Assembly (NCBI GenBank): GCA_902802265.1
Contig: CADCLN010000008.1
Coordinates: 1-64,000, forward strand
DNA length: 64,000 nt
Direction: 5' to 3'
Origin: an uncultured Bacteroidales bacterium
Lineage (GTDB): Bacteria > Bacteroidota > Bacteroidia > Bacteroidales > Bacteroidaceae
Part shown: in pieces, positions 52,347 to 60,704 of the stretch
Numbering within the stretch: the first letter of the stretch is position 1
Layout: the number at the start of each line of letters is the position of its first letter
Position numbers and translations under genes: made by a program
Notes under the pieces: model-generated
Seen by the model: only the letters and a program-made list of their open reading frames with translations
Database searches by the model: none
What the model was told of the DNA's origin: nothing

Positions 52347-53531
52347 TTAAAGCCTTCGCTGCGGATAAGAGTAGTTAAAAAGACAAACGTTTTGGTCTGT
52401 AATGTCCTGATTATCATCACTCAATAATTCATCTGCCGCATCGCTGTCACAATAGAAAATTTGGTGATTCTCATCTTCCAGTAGCATACCATTGTCAAGC
52501 ATTTTCTTGATGACACCATAGGCAAAGGACTTTTTACAGATGTCGTCATCTTCCAGAAATTCAACAATTTCCTTCTTTGTAGCCTTTTGGTCATCACAAT
52601 CCTCCAGCAAGTAACCGACAATAGCAGTTTCTGCCATTTCGCTCTTGGAAGGCATTGTGGTATTGAGTGCCCTCTCTGTAATGGAGTTTTCTTCTACACA
52701 GAGCTGGTTGTTTTCATCATACCAGAACCGAAAATCGGGTATTTCCATTCGTCTGGACGCTTTGTTAGACACCTTGAATCCACTTCTTTCCTTCTTCACC
52801 AACAGTACATTGTCGGCTTTCTGTTCAAGAATTGAACCTAAATGACCACGCGAATTATTGTCTTTCTTGTTGGTATGGATCACTACCACCAGAGCTACAT
52901 TATATTGAGCTGAATAGATCATCAGATGTTCAAGGAAACTCTGTGACTGCTCATTTTCATTGAAATTTGACACATAATCAACAGAATTGTCCACAAACAA
53001 AATTCCATTTTCACTTATTTCACAGATTTCCTCAAGTGCTGAATTTTTTTTATCCTTAAAAAACGCCCGCTGGTTATAAACCACCAGCTTGCTGTAGTCA
53101 TCCTCTTCTGGTAAACCAGCCAATTCCAATACTCTTTTGTAACACCTCAATGTGTCAGATGGGCGTTGCTCTGTATCTATGTAGCCAACTTTACAGGAGT
53201 TTACCCTTTTCAGGCAACCAATCGTTCCATTTTCCTTCAACATTGCTGCTTGCAGCAATGTTCCCAAAGTGCTCTTTCCATTCTTAGCAGCCCCACAAAG
53301 AACTGTGAGACTGCCTTTAGATATAAGCGGAATTTCGTCATTGCCTTCCTTCACTACGAGCAAGGGCACATCTTCTTCTTCTACATCATGTACGCTGATG
53401 GCACCCAAACGACGAAGTTTGGTTTCTTCAACGTGTTGGAGCAAAATCTGAGCTAAATCACCTCTCTCTTCTGGAGAGGTTTTAATTTCATTAGAATCAA
53501 CCGATTCTTTAATTGTTAAAATATTTTCCAT
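52347..53531 (-). CDS. RepA/AAA_25-type ATPase
   Basis: A 394-aa P-loop ATPase of the RecA/DnaB-like group found in plasmids, phages and ICEs. Walker A is CGAAKNGKST (residues ~78-87), Walker B is ENGILFVDNSVD (~175-186), and ALVVVIHTNKKDNNSRG holds the sensor His/Asn region. The C-terminal ~100 residues look like a winged helix. It would serve as a replicative helicase or loader. It lies 4 bp from the primase-like gene. The frame extends 81 bp upstream of the chosen ATG, into the neighbour. Confidence 0.8.
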   Translation of the reverse strand: MENILTIKESVDSNEIKTSPEERGDLAQILLQHVEETKLRRLGAISVHDVEEEDVPLLVVKEGNDEIPLISKGSLTVLCGAAKNGKSTLGTLLQAAMLKENGTIGCLKRVNSCKVGYIDTEQRPSDTLRCYKRVLELAGLPEEDDYSKLVVYNQRAFFKDKKNSALEEICEISENGILFVDNSVDYVSNFNENEQSQSFLEHLMIYSAQYNVALVVVIHTNKKDNNSRGHLGSILEQKADNVLLVKKERSGFKVSNKASRRMEIPDFRFWYDENNQLCVEENSITERALNTTMPSKSEMAETAIVGYLLEDCDDQKATKKEIVEFLEDDDICKKSFAYGVIKKMLDNGMLLEDENHQIFYCDSDAADELLSDDNQDITDQNVCLFNYSYPQRRL

Positions 53532-53535
53532 ATTA

Positions 53536-54852
53536 TTAAAAATTAATAATTTGAACATTAAACATTTCACAATAATAAACAAAGGTCTCGAAAGTGTAGT
53601 GATAGCCACCATTTTTGACTATTCTACTAAACTTCTTGTCACACTCTGTATATGAATACCTTGGATAGAATTGTGACAGTTTGTGGTAATAACTCCTTCC
53701 TTCTGTTTCTCCCAGTACATTGTACAGGGCGTTTCCCAACTGGAACCATGCGGGTTCGCCTCTTGTGATGTCAATTCGCTGAGGAACGATCACCTCATCA
53801 ATGGTTCTTTTAATACTCTCTCTCTGCTCTTCGGTAACCTCAATGGGTTCTGAAATTGCAGTCCTTTTGTTCTTTTTTGAATTTTCTTCTACATTTACCT
53901 CCTTTCTGAAATAGTTTGCTACTGCCTCTGGGGCTTGAAAGTAAGCTGCGTTCTGCCAATTCTCAGCGCAAAATTGTTTTCCCAAAACCTTGAAACCTTC
54001 ATTTTCTTCTGGCTGTACATCCCAAGCGGCGTAAAGTTTGGTATCAACAATAAGAAGCGCTTCAGTAGGAGCCTCCAAGCAGAGTTTCATGTGAGTGTTG
54101 ATGGCAGGGTCGAACAAGACCCCGTTTTCGGTTACGAGGTTTGCGTATTCTGCTTCCTCCAGCACCGATCTAAACAGATACTCGTAAAAATGAATGCTGC
54201 CCTTCAGTGTTAGCCCCTTCACGGACGGAACCAGAAGGTGTAAGCCACCGCGAATCGAGAATTTGATTTCGATGAACCTGATAATGCCCATCAAACTGTA
54301 ACTTGCATTTTTGCTATTACGTTTTTTAACAATGGACAGAAACAGTTCTGTTGACTTCTCTTCTGAGTGGCTGTCGTAATCCAGGAGCACTTTGTGATTC
54401 CACTCAATGCCTCTGCTTCTACGGTTGAACTGCAACTCACTAAATCTTGATTCTGCACTAAGCCCCAAGGGTCTTGCCATGGGCATGGTGTAAACCATTT
54501 GCTTTTTCAGCTCATTGGCCTCTTCAAGCTTACCTTCGCAAACTAAATTTTTTACTTTACAATAAAGATCTCGGTTCCGATCGGAATCCATCTTAGCCAG
54601 AGCTTTACCAGCCTGAATCCAATGGACGCGAGTATTAAAAACACCTTCACCAGTTAAAAGGTACCGAGATTTGTCTTGCTGGATCTGATCCAGACATTCA
54701 TTATCAAAACTGGCTGCCAACACTCCCTGTGCTGTCACAGCAGAAGAAGTGCCGATAAGATTTGCTTCTTTCTCGGAAGCGTTAGGAGACTTTTTCAAGT
54801 CTGCCTGGTTTTTAACTTCGTCACAAGGACGATCAGAACAAATTTTGTTCAT
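53536..54852 (-). CDS. Primase-like protein (PriCT-2 C-terminus)
   Basis: A 438-aa protein whose C-terminal ~75 residues (EPAWFQLGNALYNVLGETEG, FYPRYSYTECDKKFSRIV) resemble the PriCT-2 primase C-terminal domain. The N-terminal half has beta-rich segments like the BT4734/VirE-N type primase-associated region, with conserved-looking HKVLLDYD and GGLHLLVPSV. No clear catalytic triad could be assigned. With the adjacent ATPase it forms a phage/plasmid-style replication pair. A ~190-nt structured leader precedes it. Confidence 0.68.
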   Translation of the reverse strand: MNKICSDRPCDEVKNQADLKKSPNASEKEANLIGTSSAVTAQGVLAASFDNECLDQIQQDKSRYLLTGEGVFNTRVHWIQAGKALAKMDSDRNRDLYCKVKNLVCEGKLEEANELKKQMVYTMPMARPLGLSAESRFSELQFNRRSRGIEWNHKVLLDYDSHSEEKSTELFLSIVKKRNSKNASYSLMGIIRFIEIKFSIRGGLHLLVPSVKGLTLKGSIHFYEYLFRSVLEEAEYANLVTENGVLFDPAINTHMKLCLEAPTEALLIVDTKLYAAWDVQPEENEGFKVLGKQFCAENWQNAAYFQAPEAVANYFRKEVNVEENSKKNKRTAISEPIEVTEEQRESIKRTIDEVIVPQRIDITRGEPAWFQLGNALYNVLGETEGRSYYHKLSQFYPRYSYTECDKKFSRIVKNGGYHYTFETFVYYCEMFNVQIINF

Positions 54853-55056
54853 AATAAATAAACGGTTAACCGCCACCGTAAGGTTCTAAATTTGTAAATT
54901 ACTTCGTCCAGCACCGAAGTGTTAACTATTTGTTGTTTAACCTCCCCCTGCTGGTGAAGAGGCTGGTAGTTTAAAGGTCCTCAGCTGCCATGCTTTTGTT
55001 CCAGCTATGTCAAAGAACGCTCGCCTTCGTCATTCCCGAAAGCGAGTGCAAAGTTA
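54853..55056 (-). promoter_or_regulatory. Promoter and structured leader of the primase-like gene
   Basis: CAAAGTTA at 55049-55056 reads TAACTTTG on the minus strand, a good -7 with no clear -33. The resulting ~190-nt leader contains several short inverted repeats (CTCGC/GCGAG at 55030-55046; CCAGC/GCTGG near 54910-54970). Such a leader is long for this genome and may control expression. Confidence 0.4.
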
Positions 55057-55090
55057 CGACCTCTTTTTATGGTAAAAAAAGATCGTAAAA

Positions 55091-55142
55091 AGTTACTTAA
55101 AAGTAAGAAAAAGTAAGGAGAAAGTAAGGAGAAAAGTAAGGT
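55091..55142. repeat. Iteron-like ~11-bp direct repeats
   Basis: AGTTAC/AGTAAG starts at 55091, 55102, 55112, 55123 and 55135, i.e. spacings of 11, 10, 11 and 12 bp. Helically spaced repeats beside replication-type genes recall plasmid iterons, but the sequence is simple and AT/purine-rich, so slippage is an alternative. Confidence 0.5.
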
Positions 55143-55144
55143 TT

Positions 55145-56164
55145 TTAGCCTAAAACGCCATCTACAATCCGCCTAATTTGCTTGTTCAAATCAGAATCTT
55201 TACTCAACGCATCACCTATCCTCTTGGCTTGTGAACCATCTTGTTGTTCTACGAATCGTGGGTCCAATGCACCAGCCATTGCCTTGTTCTCTTCCTTGTA
55301 CACATTTTTAATTTTTAAATATCCTACGATTTCGCAAACCCAACGCAAGCTGAACTCATATTCATCATAGTGCTCCTGGCTGCTTTTATTCGATACTCTC
55401 TGCAAAACCTGTCTGTCATGCAAAATGCTTTGCCATATATCACGTACCCGATCAGCACTAAATGCGTCCCCTCTAATTTCGGCAGTGTTGATTTTTTCAA
55501 CAAAATTCAATATCGCATGATACTTCGGCAAATATGTCTTGTCTATGCCTTCTTCATTCCAAGTAAACCGCTTTTCACCCAACATATAATTATAATCGTA
55601 GGGCAAAGCTTCCAATTCCTCTTCAGAAAAACCATAATTATATGAAGAAAACGGGTCAAGCAGGACACCTATGTAAGTCAGCAAATCTTTACAAGAACAC
55701 TCACACGTTTCCCTGTCACCAGTATATTCATCGACAGAATTCAACTGCACTTCCATGTTTACCTCTTTCTCGAATTTGAACAACTCTTCGTACTCCTTGT
55801 CCTTCATCAGCACATACTTCATCATTAAGTAGGCAACATGATACACGGCAAAAGTCAACATTCCGCTCTTCTCCTGAGCCTCTTCTGAAGAAAATAAACC
55901 TTCATAGCGTCTGCAACGCCACTTATAAAAATCATCAATCTGCTTCGGGTCAGCCCTCAGCGAATATATTTCTTTAGCAACAGCCTTGGCTTCGCGCCAT
56001 ATTTCAATATGTAGCAATCGAGTTTCATGAAGCACATCCTTCACTCCTTGATTGAAAAGCCTATTAAATCTATCGACAAACAACTTGAACAAGCTTTCCG
56101 AACCATAAGCATCACGCACACGACTCAGTTCTTCAATATCCTTGATTCTAACTTCATTCTCCAT
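55145..56164 (-). CDS. Unknown helical protein of the accessory region
   Basis: A 339-aa predicted helical, acidic protein with no signal peptide and no motif I recognise. A short Cys pair (CECSC, residues ~154-158) may be a partial metal site. It precedes the primase-like and ATPase genes on the same strand and has its own divergent promoter region, so it is probably part of the same accessory unit. Function cannot be assigned. Confidence 0.6.
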   Translation of the reverse strand: MENEVRIKDIEELSRVRDAYGSESLFKLFVDRFNRLFNQGVKDVLHETRLLHIEIWREAKAVAKEIYSLRADPKQIDDFYKWRCRRYEGLFSSEEAQEKSGMLTFAVYHVAYLMMKYVLMKDKEYEELFKFEKEVNMEVQLNSVDEYTGDRETCECSCKDLLTYIGVLLDPFSSYNYGFSEEELEALPYDYNYMLGEKRFTWNEEGIDKTYLPKYHAILNFVEKINTAEIRGDAFSADRVRDIWQSILHDRQVLQRVSNKSSQEHYDEYEFSLRWVCEIVGYLKIKNVYKEENKAMAGALDPRFVEQQDGSQAKRIGDALSKDSDLNKQIRRIVDGVLG

Positions 56165-56196
56165 CGTCTTTACACATTATTTATATATAGCGTCTG

Positions 56197-56204
56197 CAAA
56201 GGTA
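56197..56204 (-). promoter_or_regulatory. -7 element of the 55145 gene
   Basis: CAAAGGTA reads TACCTTTG on the minus strand; GTTG (one mismatch to TTTG) lies 20 bp further upstream (56228-56225). Confidence 0.6.
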
Positions 56205-56259
56205 CGACTTTTTCTCAAAAAATCCAACACAATCCCTTGCTTCTTTTTAGGAAAATCTG

Positions 56260-56267
56260 TATCTTTG
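56260..56267 (+). promoter_or_regulatory. -7 element of the TonB-domain gene
   Basis: TATCTTTG at 56260-56267 matches the -7 consensus. CTTG at 56235-56238 gives a near -33 at 21 bp. It is divergent from the promoter at 56197-56204. Confidence 0.6.
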
Positions 56268-56321
56268 CGGCATCTTCACGCCGAAGATATGTTTCCTATT
56301 TTATAATATATTAATTAGGTT

Positions 56322-57092
56322 ATGAAAAAGAAAGTTTGTTTATCAATGTTTTGGGTTTTGTTCGCAATGTTTTGTAGTGGACAGACTGTGATTAATCCTT
56401 ATTATGAAGAACGGGATTCTAAAGATATTCAGATTTATAAGATAGAAACTACAGCTACGGCTACGGTTGTGTCTGGAGCTTATAAATCTTTCTATAAAGA
56501 TGGATGGGTAAATATTGGCTATAATACAGTATTGATAGATTGTAGAATTGGTAAGAAATATCCCATTTTCAAGGCTGAAGGTATTTGCTTGGCTCCTGAT
56601 AAAAGGAACATGAAAAAAGGTGAAGTGGTTAAATTCACATGGTATTTCCGTTCTCTGCCAGAATCTGTGGAATCGGTAAATTTGGTAGAAGATGAATATA
56701 ATGATGATGCTTTCAATTTTTGGATGATTGATTTGACAGGTACGAAAAAAAGGAAAAAAAATATGGAGGATTTTACACAAGAAGTGGAAAAAGAAGCAGA
56801 ATTTCCCGGGGGAACAAAAGCACTTATGAAATTCGTTTCTGAAAATATTATTTATCCCATAGAAGCGCAACTGAATGGGATAGAAGGACAGGTGGAGGTT
56901 CAGTTTGTTGTAAATAGGGATGGATCAATCATAGAAGCACGGGTGATAAAAAGTGTTCATCCACTATTGGATGCAGAGGCACTGCGTGTGGTAAATCTCA
57001 TGCCCAAATGGAAATCTGGAGAGAAAGAGGGTAAGCCTGTACGAGTTAGATACACTTTACCTATAACTTTTAAATTTCCAACAGATGACTAA
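56322..57092 (+). CDS. Secreted protein with TonB C-terminal domain
   Basis: A 256-aa protein with an N-terminal signal (MKKKVCLSMFWVLFAMFCSG) but no long Pro-rich spacer or TonB-type membrane anchor. The first half is beta-rich and unrecognised. The C-terminal ~90 residues match the TonB_C fold: FPGGTKALMKFVSENIIYP, GQVEVQFVVNRDGSI, HPLLDAEALRVVNLMPKW, RVRYTLPITF. Such short relatives in Bacteroidetes may not energise transport. Confidence 0.85.
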   Translation: MKKKVCLSMFWVLFAMFCSGQTVINPYYEERDSKDIQIYKIETTATATVVSGAYKSFYKDGWVNIGYNTVLIDCRIGKKYPIFKAEGICLAPDKRNMKKGEVVKFTWYFRSLPESVESVNLVEDEYNDDAFNFWMIDLTGTKKRKKNMEDFTQEVEKEAEFPGGTKALMKFVSENIIYPIEAQLNGIEGQVEVQFVVNRDGSIIEARVIKSVHPLLDAEALRVVNLMPKWKSGEKEGKPVRVRYTLPITFKFPTDD

Positions 57093-57151
57093 AATATTGA
57101 TGGATTATGAACAGAAAAAAGTATATACCCACTTTTTTCCTCCCACTTTAT

Positions 57152-57182
57152 TTTGCCGTTTATCAGCTTTTCTGTATTTTTG
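57152..57182 (+). promoter_or_regulatory. Promoter of the MNT/HEPN pair
   Basis: TTTG at 57152-57155 and TATTTTTG at 57175-57182 are 19 bp apart, with the ATG at 57201 leaving a leader of about 10-15 nt. Confidence 0.75.
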
Positions 57183-57200
57183 CAGCGGAAATGTAAATTG

Positions 57201-57530
57201 ATGGAAAAAGAACAGGTTATTGACAATATCAGACAGGTGGCAGCCAAGGTACTGCCCAAAGGAAGTGCTGTGTATCTGTATGGATCACGTGCCAGAGGTG
57301 ATTACCATGAAGGTAGTGACTGGGACTTGCTGTTGCTGATAGACAAGCCTGTGATGAAGCTGAAATGCAATGAACGAGAAGATTTGGTTTTTCCTTTTAC
57401 TGACATGGGATGGGACATTGGTGAGGACATCAGTGCTCGCGCATTTACCAAGAAGCAATGGCAGGAGGGTCCACATTCCATGTTCTATTTTAATGTAGAA
57501 GAAGATAAAAAGTTGTTGTATGAGTCTTAA
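57201..57530 (+). CDS. Minimal nucleotidyltransferase (MntA-like antitoxin)
   Basis: A 109-aa MNT-fold protein. The catalytic motif is YGSRARGDYHEGSDWDL (residues ~31-47): the GS pair, then DxD (DWD). This is intact, so AMP transfer is plausible. In characterised MNT/HEPN systems the MNT protein modifies the HEPN toxin. Its end overlaps the HEPN gene by 11 bp. Confidence 0.85.
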   Translation: MEKEQVIDNIRQVAAKVLPKGSAVYLYGSRARGDYHEGSDWDLLLLIDKPVMKLKCNEREDLVFPFTDMGWDIGEDISARAFTKKQWQEGPHSMFYFNVEEDKKLLYES

Positions 57531-57918
57531 AGAAGAAGAAAGACAGGTAATGGTCATCCTTGAATTGGAAAAAGTGGATAAAACACTGATTCAATTTAAA
57601 GTGCAGCAGCAAGCCCAACTTTGGGATATGGCTGCTAATCGTCTTTATTATGCTTTGTTTCATGCTGTCAGTGCTTTGCTGATAAATGACCATCACGAAG
57701 TAGGTACACACAAAGGTGCTGTAAACAAATTCAGCCTTTACTACGTGAAAGCTGGTATTTTCACAAAGGAAGAGGGTAAGTTGTATTCTCAGCTTCAACA
57801 GTTGCGTGAAGATGGCGATTATAATTGTTCCATGGATGTTGAACAAGAAGACATTGTAGGAAAAATTGAACCTACACTGAATTTGATTGAAAAAATAAAG
57901 GCTTACATACGTAAATAA
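57520..57918 (+). CDS. HEPN-domain protein (partner toxin candidate)
   Basis: A 132-aa helical HEPN protein with NRLYYALFHAVSALL (residues ~40-54). The Arg, six residues, then His fits the RX4-6H ribonuclease motif. Length and context (11-bp overlap with the MNT gene) make it a two-component toxin-antitoxin or defence module. Confidence 0.85.
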   Translation: MSLKEEERQVMVILELEKVDKTLIQFKVQQQAQLWDMAANRLYYALFHAVSALLINDHHEVGTHKGAVNKFSLYYVKAGIFTKEEGKLYSQLQQLREDGDYNCSMDVEQEDIVGKIEPTLNLIEKIKAYIRK

Positions 57919-57967
57919 CATTTTAAAGTAATTCAACTTTCGGAAGTAGATATATCTTTGATTATGA

Positions 57968-58115
57968 ATGCCACTACGTGGCAGAACTTTTTAGCTCGGT
58001 GCAGCCAAATCTTTCAAATCCTTACAAATTTGACAAAAAGATTTGTTTGATTTGATGAAATTTGTGGGATTTGGCTACGCCGAGCTAAAGGTTCTCGCCA
58101 TAGGCGACTAATGAT
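57968..58115 (-). repeat. Triloop-hairpin repeat B6
   Basis: Carries TGCCACTACGTGGCA (6-bp stem, 3-nt loop), a TTTAGCTCGGTGCAGCC block and its inverted counterpart GGCTACGCCGAGCTAAA, with TTTGA/TCAAA arms. It separates the MNT/HEPN pair from the AT-rich pair. Confidence 0.75.
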
Positions 58116-58160
58116 AAGACAAATATTTTACAACCGAAACTTAAATTAATTTTTTAAAAC

Positions 58161-60185
58161 ATGCATATTTTATTAGAACTTTTTGTTTGGATATTTATTT
58201 TAATTTGTGCAGCCGTTATTTCTTTGGTTTTATCGGCTTTGCTTTACGCTTTATTTGGTTATTCTGAAGAAAAATTTAATGATAACTTTGATTCTGAAGC
58301 AAAATCTAATGACGGCTACTTGTTATTTTTTATAGACAAGGTACATTATACGTTATTTGCTATTATTTTTATTATATTTCAGTTATATATGTCTTTTAAA
58401 ATTTATAATGAAGAAGGTAAAATTTTCCCATTTATATTTTTGATTATTTTTGTTTCTTTACATTTGATATACTTAATATATAATATATTTTCTTTAATAA
58501 ACAAAAAAGTTGTTTCAAAAAAATACCCTAATATATACTCCTTGTTGTGTAATCATATCCATACAGATTTTAGTATTCAATGGGAAAGGCTGTGTTTAGA
58601 AGATTGGGAAAGAATGTATAGAGATTATCCTGAGGCTGTAACTCATTATGTTATGGAAAAGGCTCAAAGTATTAATCAGGTGGTTAATAGGAAATATAAA
58701 CTTTATGAATATTTTGGTTCTTTATCTATTGATGTTGAGAATCATTTAAAAAGTTCTCAACAAAGAATTAATAGAAAAAATGAGTTTGAAGATATATGTA
58801 AATTTGTGATACGAAATCATAAAGGATTTATATTTTTTTTAAATAGAATGAAGAAAGACGCAATGTTAATCAGAATAGAAAATACTTTTGCTTTTATAAG
58901 TGTAAAAATTATTTTAGAAAACAAGGATTTAATTAATGAATATGAAAGAAAAGTAAAAACAATAGAAAAGAAAAATCCTTTATTTTACAAAAAATACGTA
59001 GAAAAAATAATAAGCCCATCAATGCTTTTTCAATTTCCCACTGGTGAAATAAGATTAAGTCTAATTTATATTAAGTATATTCTTAAGGATATTCCATTTG
59101 TGGATTGGAAAGAACAACAATTCGATGAAGTTGAACAAAATCTTAAAAGAGTGGAATATTTAAAGCAGAAATATCCTGAATCTATTAGATTTAGCAAAAT
59201 AGACAATTTGATTGCGAGTCAACAATTCTCTGAATTGAGTAAAATGGCGAATATTCCAAACGAGAAATGGCAAGAAGAGGAGGATGCCATATACATATTG
59301 TATCAAGAGGTAAAAAATAGAACAGCTGCCATTTATCCTCATGGTTATAAACTATGGGAAAAAATGAGAGATAAAAGGGATCTGAAAACAATTATAGATA
59401 CAATAAAACATATAGAGGAAGAATATCGTATATGGGAAGATATATTTGTTAAACATTTATATAATATAAAGAATAGAAAATATTCGGATACAGAAAGATT
59501 TTTGGAGAAACAATTTGATTTAGAAAAATGGGAAAGCTATAAAAATACGGTTCAATTTATTAAGAAGCCAGACCATTCAGAAAGAGAAGATGTTCTTTCG
59601 TTAATTCCGAAATATTTTAGGAGTGATTCATATATAAATAATATTCCGTATAGGTATTATTTTAAATATCGTCCTAATAGTGTGCAGTTCTTATCTCAAA
59701 CTGAAGTTAAAATCAGAGAGATTATTTTTGCATTTAAAAATAACGGAGAACATAAAGATATTTTAGCTACAATAAAGAAAACTCTTAGTGAATTATTTAA
59801 TTCTATTGATAATGAGTTAATACAACTTAGGCATATAAATCCGTCTTCAAGCAGATATTTTGTCTTTGTTTGTATTCCATCCTCTTCTCAAAAAGATTAC
59901 GAAAAAAGATGTAAGGATTTTTCAGCAGAACTTTGTAAGGATTTAGGCATGGTAGATGGTTTTCCATATTTGAAAGTTGTACATGATACGACTCCGACAC
60001 ATTCTGGTGGAAACAGGGATGATATAAGAGTGTCTTATGATGATACTTTTTTTAGAGGAAAACACGTTATACTTTTTGATGATATTGTTACAACAGGTGC
60101 AACGATGACTAAATACATCAATCTAATGACCAGCCTTGGCGCAAAAGTGGATTATGTAATATCTTTTGCAAAAACTTTTTCTTAA
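58161..60185 (+). CDS. Membrane-anchored protein with C-terminal phosphoribosyltransferase domain
   Basis: A 674-aa protein, strikingly AT-rich (A/T-ending codons, Lys/Ile/Asn/Tyr-heavy) compared with neighbours. Three hydrophobic segments lie near residues 5-28, 55-75 and 88-115. A ~430-residue charged helical region follows, then a PRTase-like domain from ~565, with the PRPP loop HVILFDDIVTTGATM (~635-650). No other catalytic domain is recognised. The fusion of membrane anchor, helical body and PRTase is unusual. Its codon use suggests horizontal acquisition. Confidence 0.7.
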   Translation: MHILLELFVWIFILICAAVISLVLSALLYALFGYSEEKFNDNFDSEAKSNDGYLLFFIDKVHYTLFAIIFIIFQLYMSFKIYNEEGKIFPFIFLIIFVSLHLIYLIYNIFSLINKKVVSKKYPNIYSLLCNHIHTDFSIQWERLCLEDWERMYRDYPEAVTHYVMEKAQSINQVVNRKYKLYEYFGSLSIDVENHLKSSQQRINRKNEFEDICKFVIRNHKGFIFFLNRMKKDAMLIRIENTFAFISVKIILENKDLINEYERKVKTIEKKNPLFYKKYVEKIISPSMLFQFPTGEIRLSLIYIKYILKDIPFVDWKEQQFDEVEQNLKRVEYLKQKYPESIRFSKIDNLIASQQFSELSKMANIPNEKWQEEEDAIYILYQEVKNRTAAIYPHGYKLWEKMRDKRDLKTIIDTIKHIEEEYRIWEDIFVKHLYNIKNRKYSDTERFLEKQFDLEKWESYKNTVQFIKKPDHSEREDVLSLIPKYFRSDSYINNIPYRYYFKYRPNSVQFLSQTEVKIREIIFAFKNNGEHKDILATIKKTLSELFNSIDNELIQLRHINPSSSRYFVFVCIPSSSQKDYEKRCKDFSAELCKDLGMVDGFPYLKVVHDTTPTHSGGNRDDIRVSYDDTFFRGKHVILFDDIVTTGATMTKYINLMTSLGAKVDYVISFAKTFS

Positions 60186-60599
60186 ATGACAAAACAAATT
60201 AAAAGAAAATTTAATATGATTCGGCATAAATTACCTATTGTCAATGTTTTAGCGTTATTAAGTTTATGCCTTTTCTATGGGGGAGTAGGGAAAGAATCTC
60301 TTTATAATGATGACCCTATATTTTCATGGGAAGAGGTGGAGGACTGTATAAATAGAAAGATATATGTAGATGATGATCACCCCCGTTTATTTATGGGTAT
60401 TTACTCTGGTAAGATTCTGTATCCTATCCCTAATCAGGTGCCATGTCCTATCTGTGGTAAGCCCTCGGAGGATTTGTATTGGATCTATTATAGTAGTCCA
60501 AAATGTATTTGGAATAGACTTTGCGGACGAGCAGGTCCATTGTCAATTTGTACCGATTGTCATCTGCAAGTCCAATTTATTTGTCATTTTATGAGTTGA
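60186..60599 (+). CDS. Cys-rich single-pass membrane protein
   Basis: A 137-aa protein whose ATG directly abuts the TAA of the PRTase gene. One hydrophobic segment (NVLALLSLCLFYGGV, residues ~20-34) precedes a region with CPIC (~87-90), a lone C, CGRAG (~112) and CTDCHLQ (~121), probably a zinc ribbon. Small Bacteroidetes proteins with the CGRAG-x-CxxC ending exist in my memory without known function. Coupling to the PRTase gene suggests a shared role. Confidence 0.65.
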   Translation: MTKQIKRKFNMIRHKLPIVNVLALLSLCLFYGGVGKESLYNDDPIFSWEEVEDCINRKIYVDDDHPRLFMGIYSGKILYPIPNQVPCPICGKPSEDLYWIYYSSPKCIWNRLCGRAGPLSICTDCHLQVQFICHFMS

Positions 60600-60704
60600 T
60601 TAAATAAAACAGAAAAAAGTATATGCCAGTGGTAGAAACAGACAAAAGTTTTACTCTTTAGGTGTGGAGTTAGAAAAGCTATTTGTTAACGTTAATAAGT
60701 AATT

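Noticed and set aside
52132-56321. Complete mobile element with defined ends
   Set aside because: No integrase, transposase, relaxase, target duplication or tRNA attachment site could be found, so only the accessory gene content is reported.
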